Assembly (NCBI GenBank): GCA_905221605.1
Contig: CAJNDS010002479.1
Location: 893,001-957,000, forward strand
DNA: 64,000 nucleotides
Direction of reading: 5' to 3'
Source of the DNA: Symbiodinium natans
Taxonomy: Eukaryota; Sar; Dinophyceae; Suessiales; Symbiodiniaceae
Shown here: positions 33,301 through 43,417 of the stretch, in pieces
Position numbering within the stretch: the first letter of the stretch is position 1
Layout of the letters: every line of letters begins with the position of its first letter
Made by a program: the position numbers and the translations under genes
Notes under the pieces: model-generated
What the model saw: only the letters and a program-made list of their open reading frames with translations
Database searches by the model: none
Told to the model about the DNA's origin: nothing

Positions 33301-35822
33301 CTTGTGTATACCCAAGCAGGGATTCTACAGGGAACTGAAGCCTAAACCCCAAACCCCGAACCACAAACCCCAAACCCAAACCCTAAACTACTCCGAACCA
33401 GTAAGTTTTTTGTTGATCAAGCTCCCATGCTTTCTGTGAGCACACACATGCCTGGCAGGGTGGCAGGGGAGGGTTTTGGGTCTAGGGTTGAGGGTTTAGG
33501 GTTTAGAGTTTTCATATGAGAAAGTGTGGGATCAACCTTGCCCCAACAGGAATGCGACAGGATTCTTCGGTGAAGCTTGCGCCCTGGGGCTACATTTTAT
33601 TGCCAATTTTCGTCCGACGTTGGAATAAGCTTGCTCTGAATTTGCCAAGTGGGAGCAGCCTGAACAGTCCAAACCCCTAATCCCTATATAATAAACCCTA
33701 ACCTGTCCCGGGATCACGGCCTCAGAGCGTTCTTGTTTAGAGTTTGTTTTCTGTCTTTAAAGAGGTTCTTAGGGATACTTGGGAATAATTCTCATTTTTT
33801 CGGTACTATAGTTCTTAAGAAACAGCTAAAATCATAATTTGTTCTAGGCTTCCAAGTGCAGTATAGGGTTGTGTTCTTCAAGGCTTTAGGGTTTGACGTT
33901 TGGGGCTGTTGTTTTTGGTGCTCGGGGGGTTTTGGGCTTAGGCAGTCCAATCCTGGAAGCCCTGTCGAGGTGAAGCCGTTGCGGGGAGGCCGCCGACGAA
34001 GATTTTGGGTCTGGAGGGTTCAGGGTTTTAACAGGGTTTTTAGGGTTTAGGCTTTGAGACTTCCAGGGTTTATGGTTTAGGGTTTAGGGCTTCTAGGGTT
34101 TAGGGTTTTTTGGGCTTGGGGGTGGTTCGGTTCTCCTAGACCGTAAACCGTAAAGAACCTTCAAACACTAATAGAGTTTGTGGTGTAGCATGTCTTACAT
34201 ATCTTAACTTGTGGACAACCATTCTAAATCTGAGGTCTTATTATCTGACATGGACGACTATCCCATCAGTTCCTTGGGCTTTCTTGATTTCTTGATTTCT
34301 TGATTACAACTGTCATGTTTTTCTTAAAGCACTTCCAATCTTATCTGATTCGCTTCTTTAAATTTTTGGGGTGATCTTCATTCTAATACACCTTTGTTTG
34401 ATCCCCAAGCGGGGCGCTTCATGGCGGAGAGCGTGCGTGGTTGCTGCGCAGGAGCTGGAGAGGCGAATTTCCGTCCTGAGGGGCTGGGAGAATCTCTTCG
34501 CCAAGGAGCAAGTCACCCTAAACCCTTAACCCTAAACCCTAAACCCTAAACCCCAGTGGCAGGGCAACACGTGGAGCAGCAAGTGACGTCCGTCTGAAGG
34601 CTAGCCGGCCAGGCCGTCGTCCATCCTAGCTCGCGACGTCTGCTCTTCCCCACGTCTTCCTTTTGGAGGAGAGCAGCCTCGTGGCCCTCAAGGGCTCTAC
34701 CATATCGGGTTGCCCCTAGTGCCCGATGGATGGCCTTGCAATTTACCAACCTCAGTCAAGAGAGTTTTCAAGTTTCGCAGCTAAGCGTAAGTTAAACCTC
34801 ATCTCACCAGACCCCAGCTGTCAGCTTAGATCTCACGGCCTGAGAGGGGGTTTCAGCTGTAGGCCTATAGGTTTGATTACAGGGGGTTTGGAGTGTACCA
34901 TAAGCCCTTACGCTAATCAAGCGGAGGCCCGCCGTGAAAGCCCAGACCAACCTGCTTCTTTTGTACGCTTAGGGTTGGGTGTTCTGGGGGTTGGGGTTTC
35001 GGGTCGAGGGTGTACAGAAGTCCTAAACGAAACAACCGCAACCGACCTTGGAACTTAAGGTCACACTGGGTTTCAGGAGCCAACCCTAAACCCTAAACCC
35101 TGAACCCTAAAACCCTAAACCCTAAACATGTCAATCGGGCTTGGGGGTATTTGGTGTTAATGGGTTTAGGGAATCTCCTCGCGGCACGCCTGAGTGTCTA
35201 GGGTTAGCGGTTTCTAGCCTAGCCCCTCTCGAGAAGCCCACCAGAAGCTGCATCTACATGACTAATTGGTAGGCGTGTTTGCTCTAATTATTGATGACTT
35301 GTTATTATTTCTCTTGCTGTACAACTGTACAGCCGTTATGCATTGCCCATGTGTGTCAGCATGTATGTCTACATGTATGCATGCGGCCGTTCTTTACTTT
35401 ATGTATATAGTGTGTTCTACTTCATTTTGTTGTTCTATGCTAGCCGCTTGTACTCTACATGCATAGTGTAGAGGAATCACGATAGGAACAATATCATATC
35501 ACACATTTGAATTTTATATAATAATAGCACAAAACTTGAGAACTTGGAAAATTTATCCAAAACAGAAAAGATTTTTCGCACCAGCCGAAACAGGAGACCA
35601 GGAGAGGCCTTGTGATAGGAACCTCTATGCCTCTAAACCCAGCAACCTCTAAGCCTCTAAACCCTAAGGAACCTCTAAGCCTCTAAACCCTAAACTCTTT
35701 TTTGGGCAGCAGACATCGGCGTAGCGCTTTTGGCACAGGTCAGTTTGCATCCCTGCCACGCACGCATTCGCCAGGTGGGCGGAGCATAGAGATTTGGGTG
35801 AGGGTTGAGGGTTGAGGGTTGA

Positions 35823-35856
<34 letters not shown>

Positions 35857-37623
35857 GGTTTAGGCTGAACCCTAAACCCCGAACACAAGTTGTGCGGGGT
35901 TGCTTAGGGTTTGGGTTGCGCAGGTCTGCTCAATATCAAGAAGTCCCCTGGTGTTGGAAGAATGCTCGTGTTTAGCAGAGATCAAATCTTCAATCCAAAG
36001 CCCAGCTTTTGTTGCTTCAGGGCAGGACTGAAGATTTCAACCCAGGCAATTGCAGAGTAGATGTTTACATTGTAAAGCCGCAGTAGGTCTCGCAGAAACC
36101 GGTAGGGTGGATCTGAGCAGTTGCGGGTTCTTCGTGCAGGAGGGGGAAAAGGAGCAAGACCTTTCCTTGCATGTGTGTCTTTTGGGTGCTTTCGGAGTAT
36201 GATTCAACCATGGGTTCCCCACCCCCCCCCCCCCCCCCCCCAACAAAAAAACTATCCCGGCTAGGTTCCCCCTTAAAAACCCTAAATTAGGCTAGGGGGG
36301 AACCTAGGAGGGGTAGCAAAAGGGGGCTAGTAGGGGAAGCCATGATTCAATCTTGAGTCTAGGTGCAGTACTTCAAGCTGCCTAGCAAGCCGAGCTTTTC
36401 CTTTCGATGGCACCCGCCCCTGCATGACCGTTAAAGGCCTACACAGCCTGGACACTACACCGCCATCAGCCCGAAAAGCTTCCCAAACCCCCTACCAAAC
36501 TCCGAACTGAAGCCTGACAGTTTAAGCTTAAGGTGTTTGGGCGAGAAGCCCTAAACCCTAAACCCCAAACCCTATACCCTAAACCCTAAAACTGGCGAGG
36601 TCAGCTGACACCTCCTCGTGGCATTCTTCCGGCGCGCGGCTCAGAGACGGCCACCTCTCCCAAAGCACTTGAGGGGCGTTTCCCAAAGTCAAAGGTTTAC
36701 GGTTTAGGGTTCTTGGGGAGGTCCCTATCAAAGGTTTAGGGTTTAGGGTTTTTGGGGAGATTCCTATCATCAGGAATCCAAGATCTTTTCCTTTTTTTTT
36801 GGGGGTGGGGGGGGGGGGGGGTTATCAAGGGGGTCCCGCCCACTTATAGGAGGTAGGATTTAGATGGAGTTAGGCATTGTAGGGAGTCATTACTGGTGAG
36901 TAGTAGCGTTGGCAGCTTGTTTGGGGGGGCGGGTGGTGGCTTTTGGGTTCCGCAACCCCTAAACCCTAAACCCAAAACCCAAAACGCACCTACCTGCTGC
37001 CCACATGTCGAAACCTAGCAGTCCGGACCCAGGGCTCAAGACTCAGAGAATTTTGGTATAGGTTTTACCCTAAGGGTCTAGGGTTTAGGGTTTAGGGTCC
37101 ATGTACCTTATGAATATATACTTGGGCCCCAAAGTCCTTACAGACGAGGTACTTTAAGGCCCAAGTATACCCGATGTGGGGACATGGACTCTTAGGGTTA
37201 GATTTTCTCAAGGTTCATGAGTAGCTAGAAGTAGAGTTAGAAGGACCTTAAGGTTGTGCTGTGCTGTAGGTTGTCTTACTTGGAACCCTGCTTATCTCTA
37301 CGCTCGAACGCTCAAGTAGGCATTGCGGGTTAGGGCCGAGTCTGTTGTGCACGAAAGCTTGAAGGGTTTATGTTGCCGTTAACGAGCCTCTCCCGGAAGC
37401 CCCAAGAAAACCGAAGCGGCACTGCAGCGGAACCCTTGCTTGCTTCAAGGCTCAGGGAACTTCGTAAGTTTGGGGTTTCGGGTTTAGGGTTTAGGGTTTA
37501 GGGTTTAGGGTTTAGGGCTATCCTACATCTTAGATCCAGGTGGGACTGCCGACGCTGGTCCCGTCACCTTCGCCACTGCCCGTGGATGCTCCCAGTTCGG
37601 TTGCCTCGCTACGCCTTGCTTAA
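30348..37623 (+). CDS. Multi-exon gene, phase-consistent hand model, unknown protein
   Basis: Exons 30348-30378, 30658-30757, 31038-31087, 31159-31191, 31343-31449, 31705-31735, 32029-32071, 32320-32395, 32605-32664, 33030-33082, 33173-33211, 33550-33618, 33942-34008, 34410-34511, 34557-34582, 34720-34786, 34922-34962, 35018-35059, 35218-35268, 35710-35797, 35924-36010 and 36140-36185 join with compatible phases and no stop. 36186-37406 is ambiguous (possible exons 36386-36429 or 36447-36529, 36608-36700, 37022-37055). 37407-37463 and 37540-37623 close the frame with TAA, followed by AT-rich spacer. The choice among alternative AG/GT sites weakens the test. No domain recognised; the upstream end may lie further left. 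Confidence 0.5.
30658..30757 (+). CDS. Exon of the 30.3-37.6 kb gene
   Basis: Acceptor CCCCAAG|GT, donor TTTGG|GTTAGGGG. The frame reads EEIFLPKLEEGLVSMYSDPR and then GHNLPLKESILF, 32 codons, clearly protein-like. It continues in phase into 31038-31087 (EGVFLLYGALGFLSGD). Confidence 0.6.
30827..30944. mobile_element. Family A inverted-repeat element (copy 4)
   Basis: AGGGGCCCCCTTAGTAC to GGGGGCCCCCTCCTTG, inside an intron of the gene and preceded and followed by G-strand telomere-type repeats. Confidence 0.8.
31343..31449 (+). CDS. Exon of the 30.3-37.6 kb gene
   Basis: Acceptor GGCTGAG|CT, donor TCACCG|GTTTGGGTTTAGG. The frame reads LRIDCQKNPPVRPRAHAGAM and then RVAFWHLAAPEQVSP, 35 codons. 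A second frame (LCVSIAKKIRLSALVHTLER) is open over the first 60 bp but ends in TGA. Confidence 0.5.
32500..32586. mobile_element. Family G inverted-repeat element (copy 1)
   Basis: ATACTTGGACCCCAAAG .. CTTTTAGGCTCAAGTGTACCC forms a foldback. A fuller copy lies at 37094-37192. Confidence 0.6.
32605..32664 (+). CDS. Exon flanked on both sides by inverted-repeat elements
   Basis: Acceptor ATGCAGCAG|GTG, donor TTCTTT|GTATTGG. Twenty codons in phase 0, VRIMNEHAKRNPLRKSPSFF. A family G element ends about 15 bases upstream and a family B element starts seven bases after the donor. Confidence 0.5.
32672..32764. mobile_element. Family B element (copy 2)
   Basis: CTAGGACCCCGAGTAGGCCC to TTATTTGGGTCTAG, in the intron 32665-33029. 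Confidence 0.8.
32772..32887. mobile_element. Family A element (copy 5, inverted)
   Basis: GAGGGCCCCCCAGTTAGAAG to GGTGGCCCCTCCTTG, in the same intron. Confidence 0.7.
32918..33025. mobile_element. Family D element (copy 1)
   Basis: ATATGGTCAGTTCTCTAAA is matched in inverse by TTTTAGAGAACTGACCATAT. The next exon starts after ATATCCAG, a few bases beyond the terminal repeat. Other copies: 23897-23975 (partial) and 48103-48205. Confidence 0.88.
33030..33082 (+). CDS. Exon of the 30.3-37.6 kb gene
   Basis: Acceptor ATATCCAG|TGG directly after a family D element, donor CAAAG|GTTCTG. Reads WQPTNFVLPRDRRATLQ and joins 33173-33211 (LTGRMLEPECRT) in phase. Confidence 0.5.
34410..34511 (+). CDS. Exon of the 30.3-37.6 kb gene
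   Basis: Acceptor CCCCAAG|CGG, donor GAGCAA|GTCACCCTAAACC. The frame reads ASWRRACVVAAQELERRISV and then LRGWENLFAKEQ, 34 codons, phase 0 at both ends. The next intron (34512-34556) is only 45 bp and consists of CCCTAAA units between GTCAC and CCCCAG. Confidence 0.55.
35273..35700. other. AT-rich intron without telomere-type repeats
   Basis: Unlike neighbouring introns this 440-bp stretch is AT-rich (for example ATATCATATCACACATTTGA). If not an intron, TAG at 35270-35272 could end the frame LAPLEKPTRSCIYMTNW. Confidence 0.4.
35710..35797 (+). CDS. Exon of the 30.3-37.6 kb gene
   Basis: Acceptor TTTTTTGGGCAG|C with a good pyrimidine tract, donor ATTTGG|GTGAGGG. The frame reads RHRRSAFGTGQFASLPRTHS and then PGGRSIEIW, 29 codons. 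Confidence 0.5.
37407..37463 (+). CDS. Penultimate exon candidate
   Basis: Acceptor CCCCAAG|AAA and a consensus donor TTC|GTAAGT. Nineteen codons in phase 0, KTEAALQRNPCLLQGSGNF, joining the terminal exon in phase. Confidence 0.5.
37540..37623 (+). CDS. Probable terminal exon with stop
   Basis: Acceptor GATCCAG|GTG. The frame reads VGLPTLVPSPSPLPVDAPSS and then VASLRLA before TAA 37621-37623. A sharp switch to AT-rich DNA without telomere-type repeats follows, as expected at a gene end. Confidence 0.5.
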   Translation: MGLPTLVPSPSPLPVDAPSSVASLRLA

Positions 37624-38930
37624 GAACCAATTCGAAAAATCAAAGTATTCCTCCTTATAAGGACCATATTGGGGCTCTATTTGGGTGGTTCTGAAGCAAA
37701 TACAATACAACTGGTACAATGAATACAATGAATACAATGAATACAATGAATACAATGAATACAATGAATACAATGAATATAGCGAATATGACAGACCCGA
37801 TGAACACAAAGCATTTCGCGAAGACTATGGACAACTTGAGTGCACTGACTATAATGAATGGGTATAGTCAATTCAAGAAGACGTAGAAATTATGAACACT
37901 AGGGTCATAATGATGAAATGAATACTGAGTATAGTGCATATTACTGAACGAAATGAGCTGCATTCATTAGATCATCGATCTTCGATAGACTAATAGAATA
38001 CTTGTATCAGTTATATCATTTGTATCAGTTATATGATCGTTTATATGATTTGTCGAGTCATTATATTCGTTACATTTGCTACAATTGTTATACTAGTTCT
38101 ATGGAATCGGGGATAAGGATAGATTGAACACTGGTTATGCTGGCTGTATAATCAACATGAGATGATGAGCTTCACGCCTTGCATTAATGCCAATGGTTAC
38201 GATAGCTGTATTATCATACTTTGAAAACTTAGCCGTTATCAGAGTCATCCGTTGAATGTTTCTTACTTGTGATAATTAAACTATTACATTAAAGTTGCAT
38301 TCGTTAGACTAGTTATATGAACTGTACTCATTCTTTTAGTTGTATTATACATACTAACAAGAATGTTCTCGAATTATACTCATTGCCTTAAGGATACTTA
38401 CTATATCAACTGCACAATCTGTAGATACTTATTTGTATTAAGTATATTAAGTACACTACACCGAGTTGACGATAAATGTGTTGAATTATTGAGATTGTTT
38501 TCGTTACTTTAGATGTAAGAGTTATACACATAATGCTTGGGAATCTTAATCATATTGTGTTAGACCTAAAGGGTCCATCAAGCATTTGCCCTCGTGCCAC
38601 GCAACAAAAAGGTCGCCGATGTTTCAATAGGTTGTCCATGACATGCAGTCCAAAAAACCTCAACACACTGACATGAAAAACACTGTTAGTTTGGAAGTGT
38701 CTTTAATACCACAGCCCTTTCTGACAGAGTGTAATGTTCACTGCATTTTACCGAGGAAAATGATATATTCAGATTCAGGAGAAGCTAGCAAAACCATAGG
38801 TGTGGATCATTCCCTAACCCCTAAACCAATCAACCACAAACCCTGCCCATAGTAACATCATCATGGTCCCTTTTGTCTGGGCCTTTTTACCTACCCCATA
38901 GAACGAGAAGAAATACACTGTGGGGTTCTC
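37624..38930. other. AT-rich intergenic spacer
   Basis: About 1.3 kb with no TTTAGGG units and much lower GC than the surroundings. It contains a nonanucleotide repeat (AATACAATG)n at 37708-37785. No gene is supported; the short Asn-Glu-Tyr frame across the repeat is a by-product. Confidence 0.6.
37708..37785. repeat. (AATACAATG)n minisatellite
   Basis: About eight 9-bp units, the last ones diverged to AATATAGCG. Confidence 0.93.
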
Positions 38931-38943
38931 ATTGTCTTTCAAG

Positions 38944-41900
38944 CGACCGTTCGGCAAGAGTCCGTTGAGAAGGGAAACGTTTACCTAAAAGGGAGCCTAC
39001 CTCGTGTTATTTTGAGCCCTTCGCCCTTCAACTACGGAACGACTTCTGCTTCAGTAGAAACCTTGGAAGGGATCATGCTGAGGCTCAAGCCCCAGTTCTC
39101 GATACCTAGTATGATACCTAGTATTTACTCTTAGGGTTTAGGGTTGAGGGTTTAGGGTTTAGGGTTTAAACGTTTAGGATCTGAAGCACCGCAATCCTCT
39201 GCCGAGTTTGCGAGCCCTGGCAACTGGCAGCCGGCGCTTGCAGGAGCAGGCAGGACCAAGCCAATCTCAAAGGGTTTAGGGTTTAGGGCTTCTGGGTTTA
39301 GAGTTTCGGGTTTAGGGTGTAGGGTTTGGGGGCTGCCAACTCCCCAACTGTGTCCGAAGCTGCTTTACACACGGCGCTGTTTTCATGTCACGTACGCTCC
39401 CCCTTCGAAACCCACCGGAAGGACACTGCAGGATAACAAAAGTGCCATATCTGGCTCCCCCCCCCCCCCCCCCCTTTAACCCACTGTAAGGTCAGCGTGA
39501 GGAAGTTGAAACCCTAAAACCCTAAGACCTGAACCCTAAACCCTAAACCGTGGCCCCTGCTCCCCCCCCCCTCCCCCCTCCCCGCCCCGGTCGCGCGCGG
39601 CAGAAGTTGGCAAATCTGGCATCCCTAAATTCTCTGAATACCAAGTCTAACCGTGTGCCGAAAACATATAAACCCTAAACCTAAACCCTAAACCAACGTT
39701 GTCCCAGCCACTGACAAGCAGGCCTTGGCCCTAAACCATCAAGAGTTCCACTAAACTTGGGATGTTCCAACTTGTACTAAGACTAACAGCTCCTTAATAG
39801 GAAAGCTGACTCATGCCTTAGCCCGGGAGCCTCTTCGGGTTTCGGGTTTAGGGTTCAGGCTTTAGGGTTTAGGGTTTAGGATTTAGGGTTTAGGGTTGGG
39901 ATACTCCCCCGTATACCAAGAGCTCCTTGATAGGGATTATAATAGGGGGTACTATAGTCCAGGACTGTTAGTATAAGGGCGAACATCTCAGGTTGAAAGT
40001 TCGACACAGACCCTTGTTCCCATATACTTGCAAACGAGTATGCGCTTCGGGTGCTTGTGGGGTGTACCCTTAGTGTTTTGGCCTAAGCCCTCTTCATGCC
40101 AACCCTATTTGCTGAAGGTGTAGACATACCTTCCAAAAGCTTTTTCTCGTCGCCAAAATTTCGCTTAACCATATTCGTTGACGGTTTAGGCTGACGCTCC
40201 GTTCCAAAAACTTACATTTTCCCTCAGCACTAACGATTCAGGTTGATTCAAACATTGAATCGAATCCGGGCGAGATCCAAGATTCAAGGTTCAACCTGCG
40301 CGCTGAAAAACTTTTCCTGCGCATCTTGAATCTTGGATCGTACCAGGCGGGATCCAAGATTCAAGATTCATGATGCTCAGGAAACTTGTCCTGATCTTAC
40401 TCCCATACATATATATATATATGTGTTCAAATCAGCAGGGAGGGCCCTCAGTTATTGGCCAGAGCTACTCACCGCCCTACACCCCAACACTGAGCTCGAA
40501 ATGTCGGCCGTGGTGCATGGAGGCGTGACTCAGCCGAATGTGCCGTCGATGTCGGCCGCCTTCAAGGTCGGGCTGGGCGCGTGCGGTTGCAGTCTAGGGC
40601 AACAGAGTTCAGGGTTTAGAGTTTAGAGCTTACTTTTGGGATAAGGCCTTATAGAGTTTGAGGTAGACGCGTGTTCTCTTGTTCCATGCCGAACTTTCCC
40701 TCATTCTTCTGCTGGGTATTAGAGTTGAAAAGTATAATATATCTTTCTGTGCCACAACAAATCTGCATGATGGACACAAAACCCTAAACCCTAAGCCCTA
40801 AACCCTAAACCCTAAACCCTAAACCCTCAACCCTCAACCCTCAACCCTAAACCCTAAACCCTAAACCCTAAACCCTAAACCCTAAACCCTAAACCCTAAA
40901 CCCTGGCCGGCCTTGTTTCCCACTTTGGACCTCCTCTTTGTTTTTCTCCGCTGGTGTGTTTCAGTCCATGACGCTGCGAAGCAGTCCACGCACCAGCCGC
41001 ATTCTGTTTACCGACAGATTCTTCGAGCGATGATACCCCAGATGATGTCTCACTCGCTGCACCCAGTTTGAAGAGCGAAAGAATACTGCATGTGTCGAGA
41101 GAAGACAGAGGTGTAGGGTATAGGTTTAGGGTTTAAGGGTAGGCTCTTGGAGATTTAGGGCTAGCAAGCTCAGCCAGCAAGCATAGGGCTCCAACTTTTT
41201 GAAGGCTTCAGGGATTATTGGGGTTTTGGTGTGCAGGGTTCATGAGTTTAGGGTTCAGGGCTTACGGTTTTTGGGTTTTGGACGTTTAGGTCTAGGGTTT
41301 GAAAGGTAAGGGCGTGGGTGGGCACGTTAGGTCTGCGGCCCTAATCCCTCCTCTTTGAGGGTTTTCGGGTCTAGGGCGTAGGGTTCGGGGATTAGGGTTA
41401 TAAGCACTAGGCTTCAAGAAGGGTACTTGAGCCCTAAACTTCAAACCCTAACCGCTCAACTTTCTTAAAGATTGCATGCAGGTGCAGCCTCCGCCCTTGC
41501 CTTTGCAGGGAGATGCGGCTTCACAGCAGGACGTCAAAAAGTAACAGCATCTGTCTCAACTCTGAACCCTGCATCCTAAACCCTAAACCCTAAACCGCCT
41601 CAAGCTCGAGGCCTGCATGTACCAGGGTTTAGGGTTTAGGGTTTTTAAGATTTAGGGCAGCGGTTTGCCAGTGCTCCTGGAATCGTCGTGCTCGGCAGCA
41701 GCAAGGCGATCCGAAAGCATCATCCTGCGGCCGCCGGAGCACTGGGTGCTCCCGTCGCCAGAACTCTCGGAACATGTTGCGATCTGTGCCGAGGCGGCAT
41801 GAGTTGGAACCCCGCACCCGGAGGCACCGCATCTTTGCCGCGCAGTCCACGCCTTCAAGACGCCTTCCTAAACCCTAAACCCTAAACCCTAAACCGGCCG

Positions 41901-43319
41901 ACCAGCCAGGGTCGCCCTGAGGAGGTAGTGGGGATCACCTTCACATGTGGCGAGCTTACAGCTCCAGAACCCTAACCCCCGAACCCCAACCCCCTCAACC
42001 CTATAGGGCTAAACCTTGAACCATACAAACCTCTTATCCCTGAGCTCCCTAAACCCTGAACCCTAGGCCCTGAATGCTAAACCCTGAACCCTACAAACCT
42101 CTAAGCCCTGAACTCCCCAAACCCTGGGCCCTGAACCCTAAACCCTAAACTCTAAACCCTAAACCCTAAACCCTAAACCCTAGCCCTAAACCCTAAACCC
42201 TATCGGTCCTAAACCCTTCACAGCGCAAACAGGAGCCCACCACGCTCAGCGGCAAGCCGCCGATGTGCTGGGCCTAGACTCACGGTTTGCCATGAGAGAC
42301 GAAACAGGTTTTAGGGTTTAGGGTTCAGGGCTAGGGTTTAGGGTTTAGGGTTTAGGGTTTAGGGTTTAGGGTTTAGGGTTTAGGGTTTAGGGTTTAGGGT
42401 TTAGGGTTTAGGGTTTAGGGTTTAGGGTTTAGGGTTTAGGGTTTAGGGTTTAGGGTTTAGGGTTTAGGGTTTAGGGTTTAGGGTTTAGGGTTTAGGGTTT
42501 AGGGTTTAGGGTTTAGGGTTTAGGGTTTAGGGTTTAGGGTTTAGGGCCTAGAGTTCAAGGTTTGAGATGTTCGAGGAGTGTTGCACTCGCTGTGGTATCT
42601 AGGGGTCCCTCCCCTCCCAAACAATTTTGGCGCGGGTGGGGGGTCGAAGGTAGAGGGGAATCTGGCCAAGCCTTGAAGCTTAATCAGGGTTTAGGGTTTT
42701 TAAGGAACAATATACTAGAGTTGCTGAGGTCAGCTCCTGGGCTACTCCATGGGAAAGTTGCTTGGGTGGGGGGGGGGGGTTGTTTCGTAATCAGTTTGTA
42801 CAGTTATACAAACCTCGCTCCAGGAACTTTTTGAGAATCTGATGCTGGAATCGGGCCAAGCCTTGAAGCTTCAACACTTCTTCTTCTGATGATTATTCCT
42901 CTTCTTCGTCTTCGTCTTCGTCTTCTTCTTATTATTCTTCTTCTTCCTCTTCTTATTCGCCTTATTATTATTCTTCTTGTTTGGCTCTCTGCCCCCCTTG
43001 GGATTCCCGGAAGACGAACGTCGCATATTTGCGGGTAACATTGCAATATGGGTACCCCAAGTATGTGTTTAGAGCGGATAGCGATACAAAAACGGGTGCA
43101 ACATTAGGCAATGTTGTTGGGCTTACAGAGGCGGAGCTTCTACAGAGCTTATTCGCCCGATATGTTTGCAACTGCATACCATGGCTGCGGCCCACGTTCG
43201 TTCCAAGATTGAACCATATGTTGTGCCGATGCCAAGGCCCAAAGATCTGTTGGCTCGCATTGAAGGCATGCAAGTGCTCAATCGGGGGCGTTCGCATGGG
43301 TTCTACTTGGCGGATCATG
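38944..43319 (+). CDS. Second series of plus-strand exons (gene unidentified)
   Basis: Candidates: 38944-38978, 39187-39273, 39360-39441, 39604-39644, 39697-39741, 40439-40613, 40965-41065, 41482-41540, 41605-41626, 41672-41873, 41906-41969, 42224-42307 and 43129-43319. Joins 39187/39360/39604 and 41482/41605/41672 keep phase, others do not, so the series is incomplete. Introns again carry C-strand repeats before exons and G-strand repeats after. No family recognised. Confidence 0.4.
39187..39273 (+). CDS. Probable exon, unknown protein
   Basis: Acceptor TCTGAAG|CAC, donor CAAAGG|GTTTAGGG. The frame reads HRNPLPSLRALATGSRRLQE and then QAGPSQSQR, 29 codons, phase 0. It joins 39360-39441 (LLYTRRCFHVTYAPPSKPTG) in phase. 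Confidence 0.5.
39898..39992. mobile_element. Family C element (copy)
   Basis: TTGGGATACTCCCCCGTATACC to TAAGGGCGAACATCTCAGG, foldback with the internal GGGATTATAATAGGGGGTAC core shared with the other copies. Confidence 0.75.
40265..40372. repeat. Three-part palindromic repeat
   Basis: GATCCAAGATTCAAGGTTCA (about 40271), its inverse TCTTGAATCTTGGATCG (about 40324) and again GATCCAAGATTCAAGATTCA (about 40351) occur within 100 bp and could form alternative hairpins. Confidence 0.75.
40439..40613 (+). CDS. Probable exon, one of the longest in the window
   Basis: Acceptor TCAGCAG|GG, donor TTCAGG|GTTTAGAG. Fifty-seven codons without stop: RALSYWPELLTALHPNTELE, MSAVVHGGVTQPNVPSMSAA, FKVGLGACGCSLGQQSS. 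Family unknown. The length makes chance openness unlikely (roughly one in fifteen per frame). Confidence 0.6.
40965..41065 (+). CDS. Probable exon, unknown protein
   Basis: A strong pyrimidine-rich acceptor (TTTGTTTTTCTCCGCTGGTG then TGTTTCAG) is followed by HDAAKQSTHQPHSVYRQILR and AMIPQMMSHSLHP, ending at GTTTGAAG; TGA follows in frame if read through, so it could also be a terminal exon. Confidence 0.5.
41672..41873 (+). CDS. Probable exon region with overlapping open frames
   Basis: After TTTGCCAG about 67 codons are open in phase 0 (CSWNRRARQQQGDPKASSCG). A second frame (LLESSCSAAARRSESIILRP) is open to about 41800. GC-rich, so openness is less informative; 3' boundary unknown. Confidence 0.35.
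41906..41969 (+). CDS. Candidate exon
   Basis: After CGACCAG the frame reads QGRPEEVVGITFTCGELTAP. The ITFT stretch resembles VTFS at about 20,030 and LTFT at about 21,925, perhaps the same type of beta-strand module. Confidence 0.35.
42224..42307 (+). CDS. Probable exon, unknown protein
   Basis: Acceptor TTCACAG|CG, donor GAAACAG|GTTTTAGGG. The frame reads QTGAHHAQRQAADVLGLDSR and then FAMRDET. The donor is directly followed by the longest G-strand array of the window. Confidence 0.5.
42333..42546. repeat. (TTTAGGG)n array, about 30 units
   Basis: A pure G-strand array of about 214 bp starting just after a donor site. It is internal to the sequence, flanked by unique DNA on both sides. Confidence 0.97.
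42660..42873. repeat. Direct repeat pair
   Basis: AATCTGGCCAAGCCTTGAAG at about 42659 recurs as AATCGGGCCAAGCCTTGAAG at about 42849, 190 bp apart. Confidence 0.8.
42873..42978. repeat. (TTC/TTA)n microsatellite
   Basis: Imperfect CTT, CGT and ATT trinucleotides over about 105 bp. The Arg/Ile-rich minus frame across it is a by-product. Confidence 0.9.
43129..43319 (+). CDS. Probable long exon, unknown protein
   Basis: Acceptor GGGCTTACAG|A, donor CATG|GTACTT. About 63 codons: MAAAHVRSKIEPYVVPMPRP, KDLLARIEGMQVLNRGRSHG, FYLADH. ATG at 43181 in ACCATGG is a possible start. A second frame (VVGLTEAELLQSLFARY) is open upstream from 42981, so an intron boundary may lie at 43128. A family F element starts at the donor. 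Confidence 0.5.
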
Positions 43320-43417
43320 GTACTTCTTAACCAATTACAACTGTACTTCTAACCCACTAAGAAGCATATGGTTACACGTACAGTTATAAGTACAGTTATC
43401 ATTGGCTAATAAGTACC
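43319..43417. mobile_element. Family F inverted-repeat element (copy 1)
   Basis: GGTACTTCTTAACCAATTAC is mirrored by GTTATCATTGGCTAATAAGTACC; CATG lies on both sides. Flanks TGGCGGATCAT and ATGAACCTCCA extend the symmetry. Other copies: 48993-49106 and remnants at 29105-29310, 58816-58900 and 63124-63160. Confidence 0.8.

Noticed and set aside
37609-37871. Asn-Glu-Tyr and Leu-Tyr-Ser repeat peptides
   Set aside because: They arise from the 9-bp (AATACAATG)n repeat, open in three frames, in AT-rich spacer.
42333-42546. Long TTTAGGG array as a true telomere
   Set aside because: It is internal, flanked by unique sequence, and arrays of both orientations occur throughout. No subtelomere-to-end transition is seen.
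42804-43046. Arg/Ile-rich minus-strand frame as a nucleic-acid-binding peptide
   Set aside because: It simply translates the TTC/TTA microsatellite at 42873-42978.
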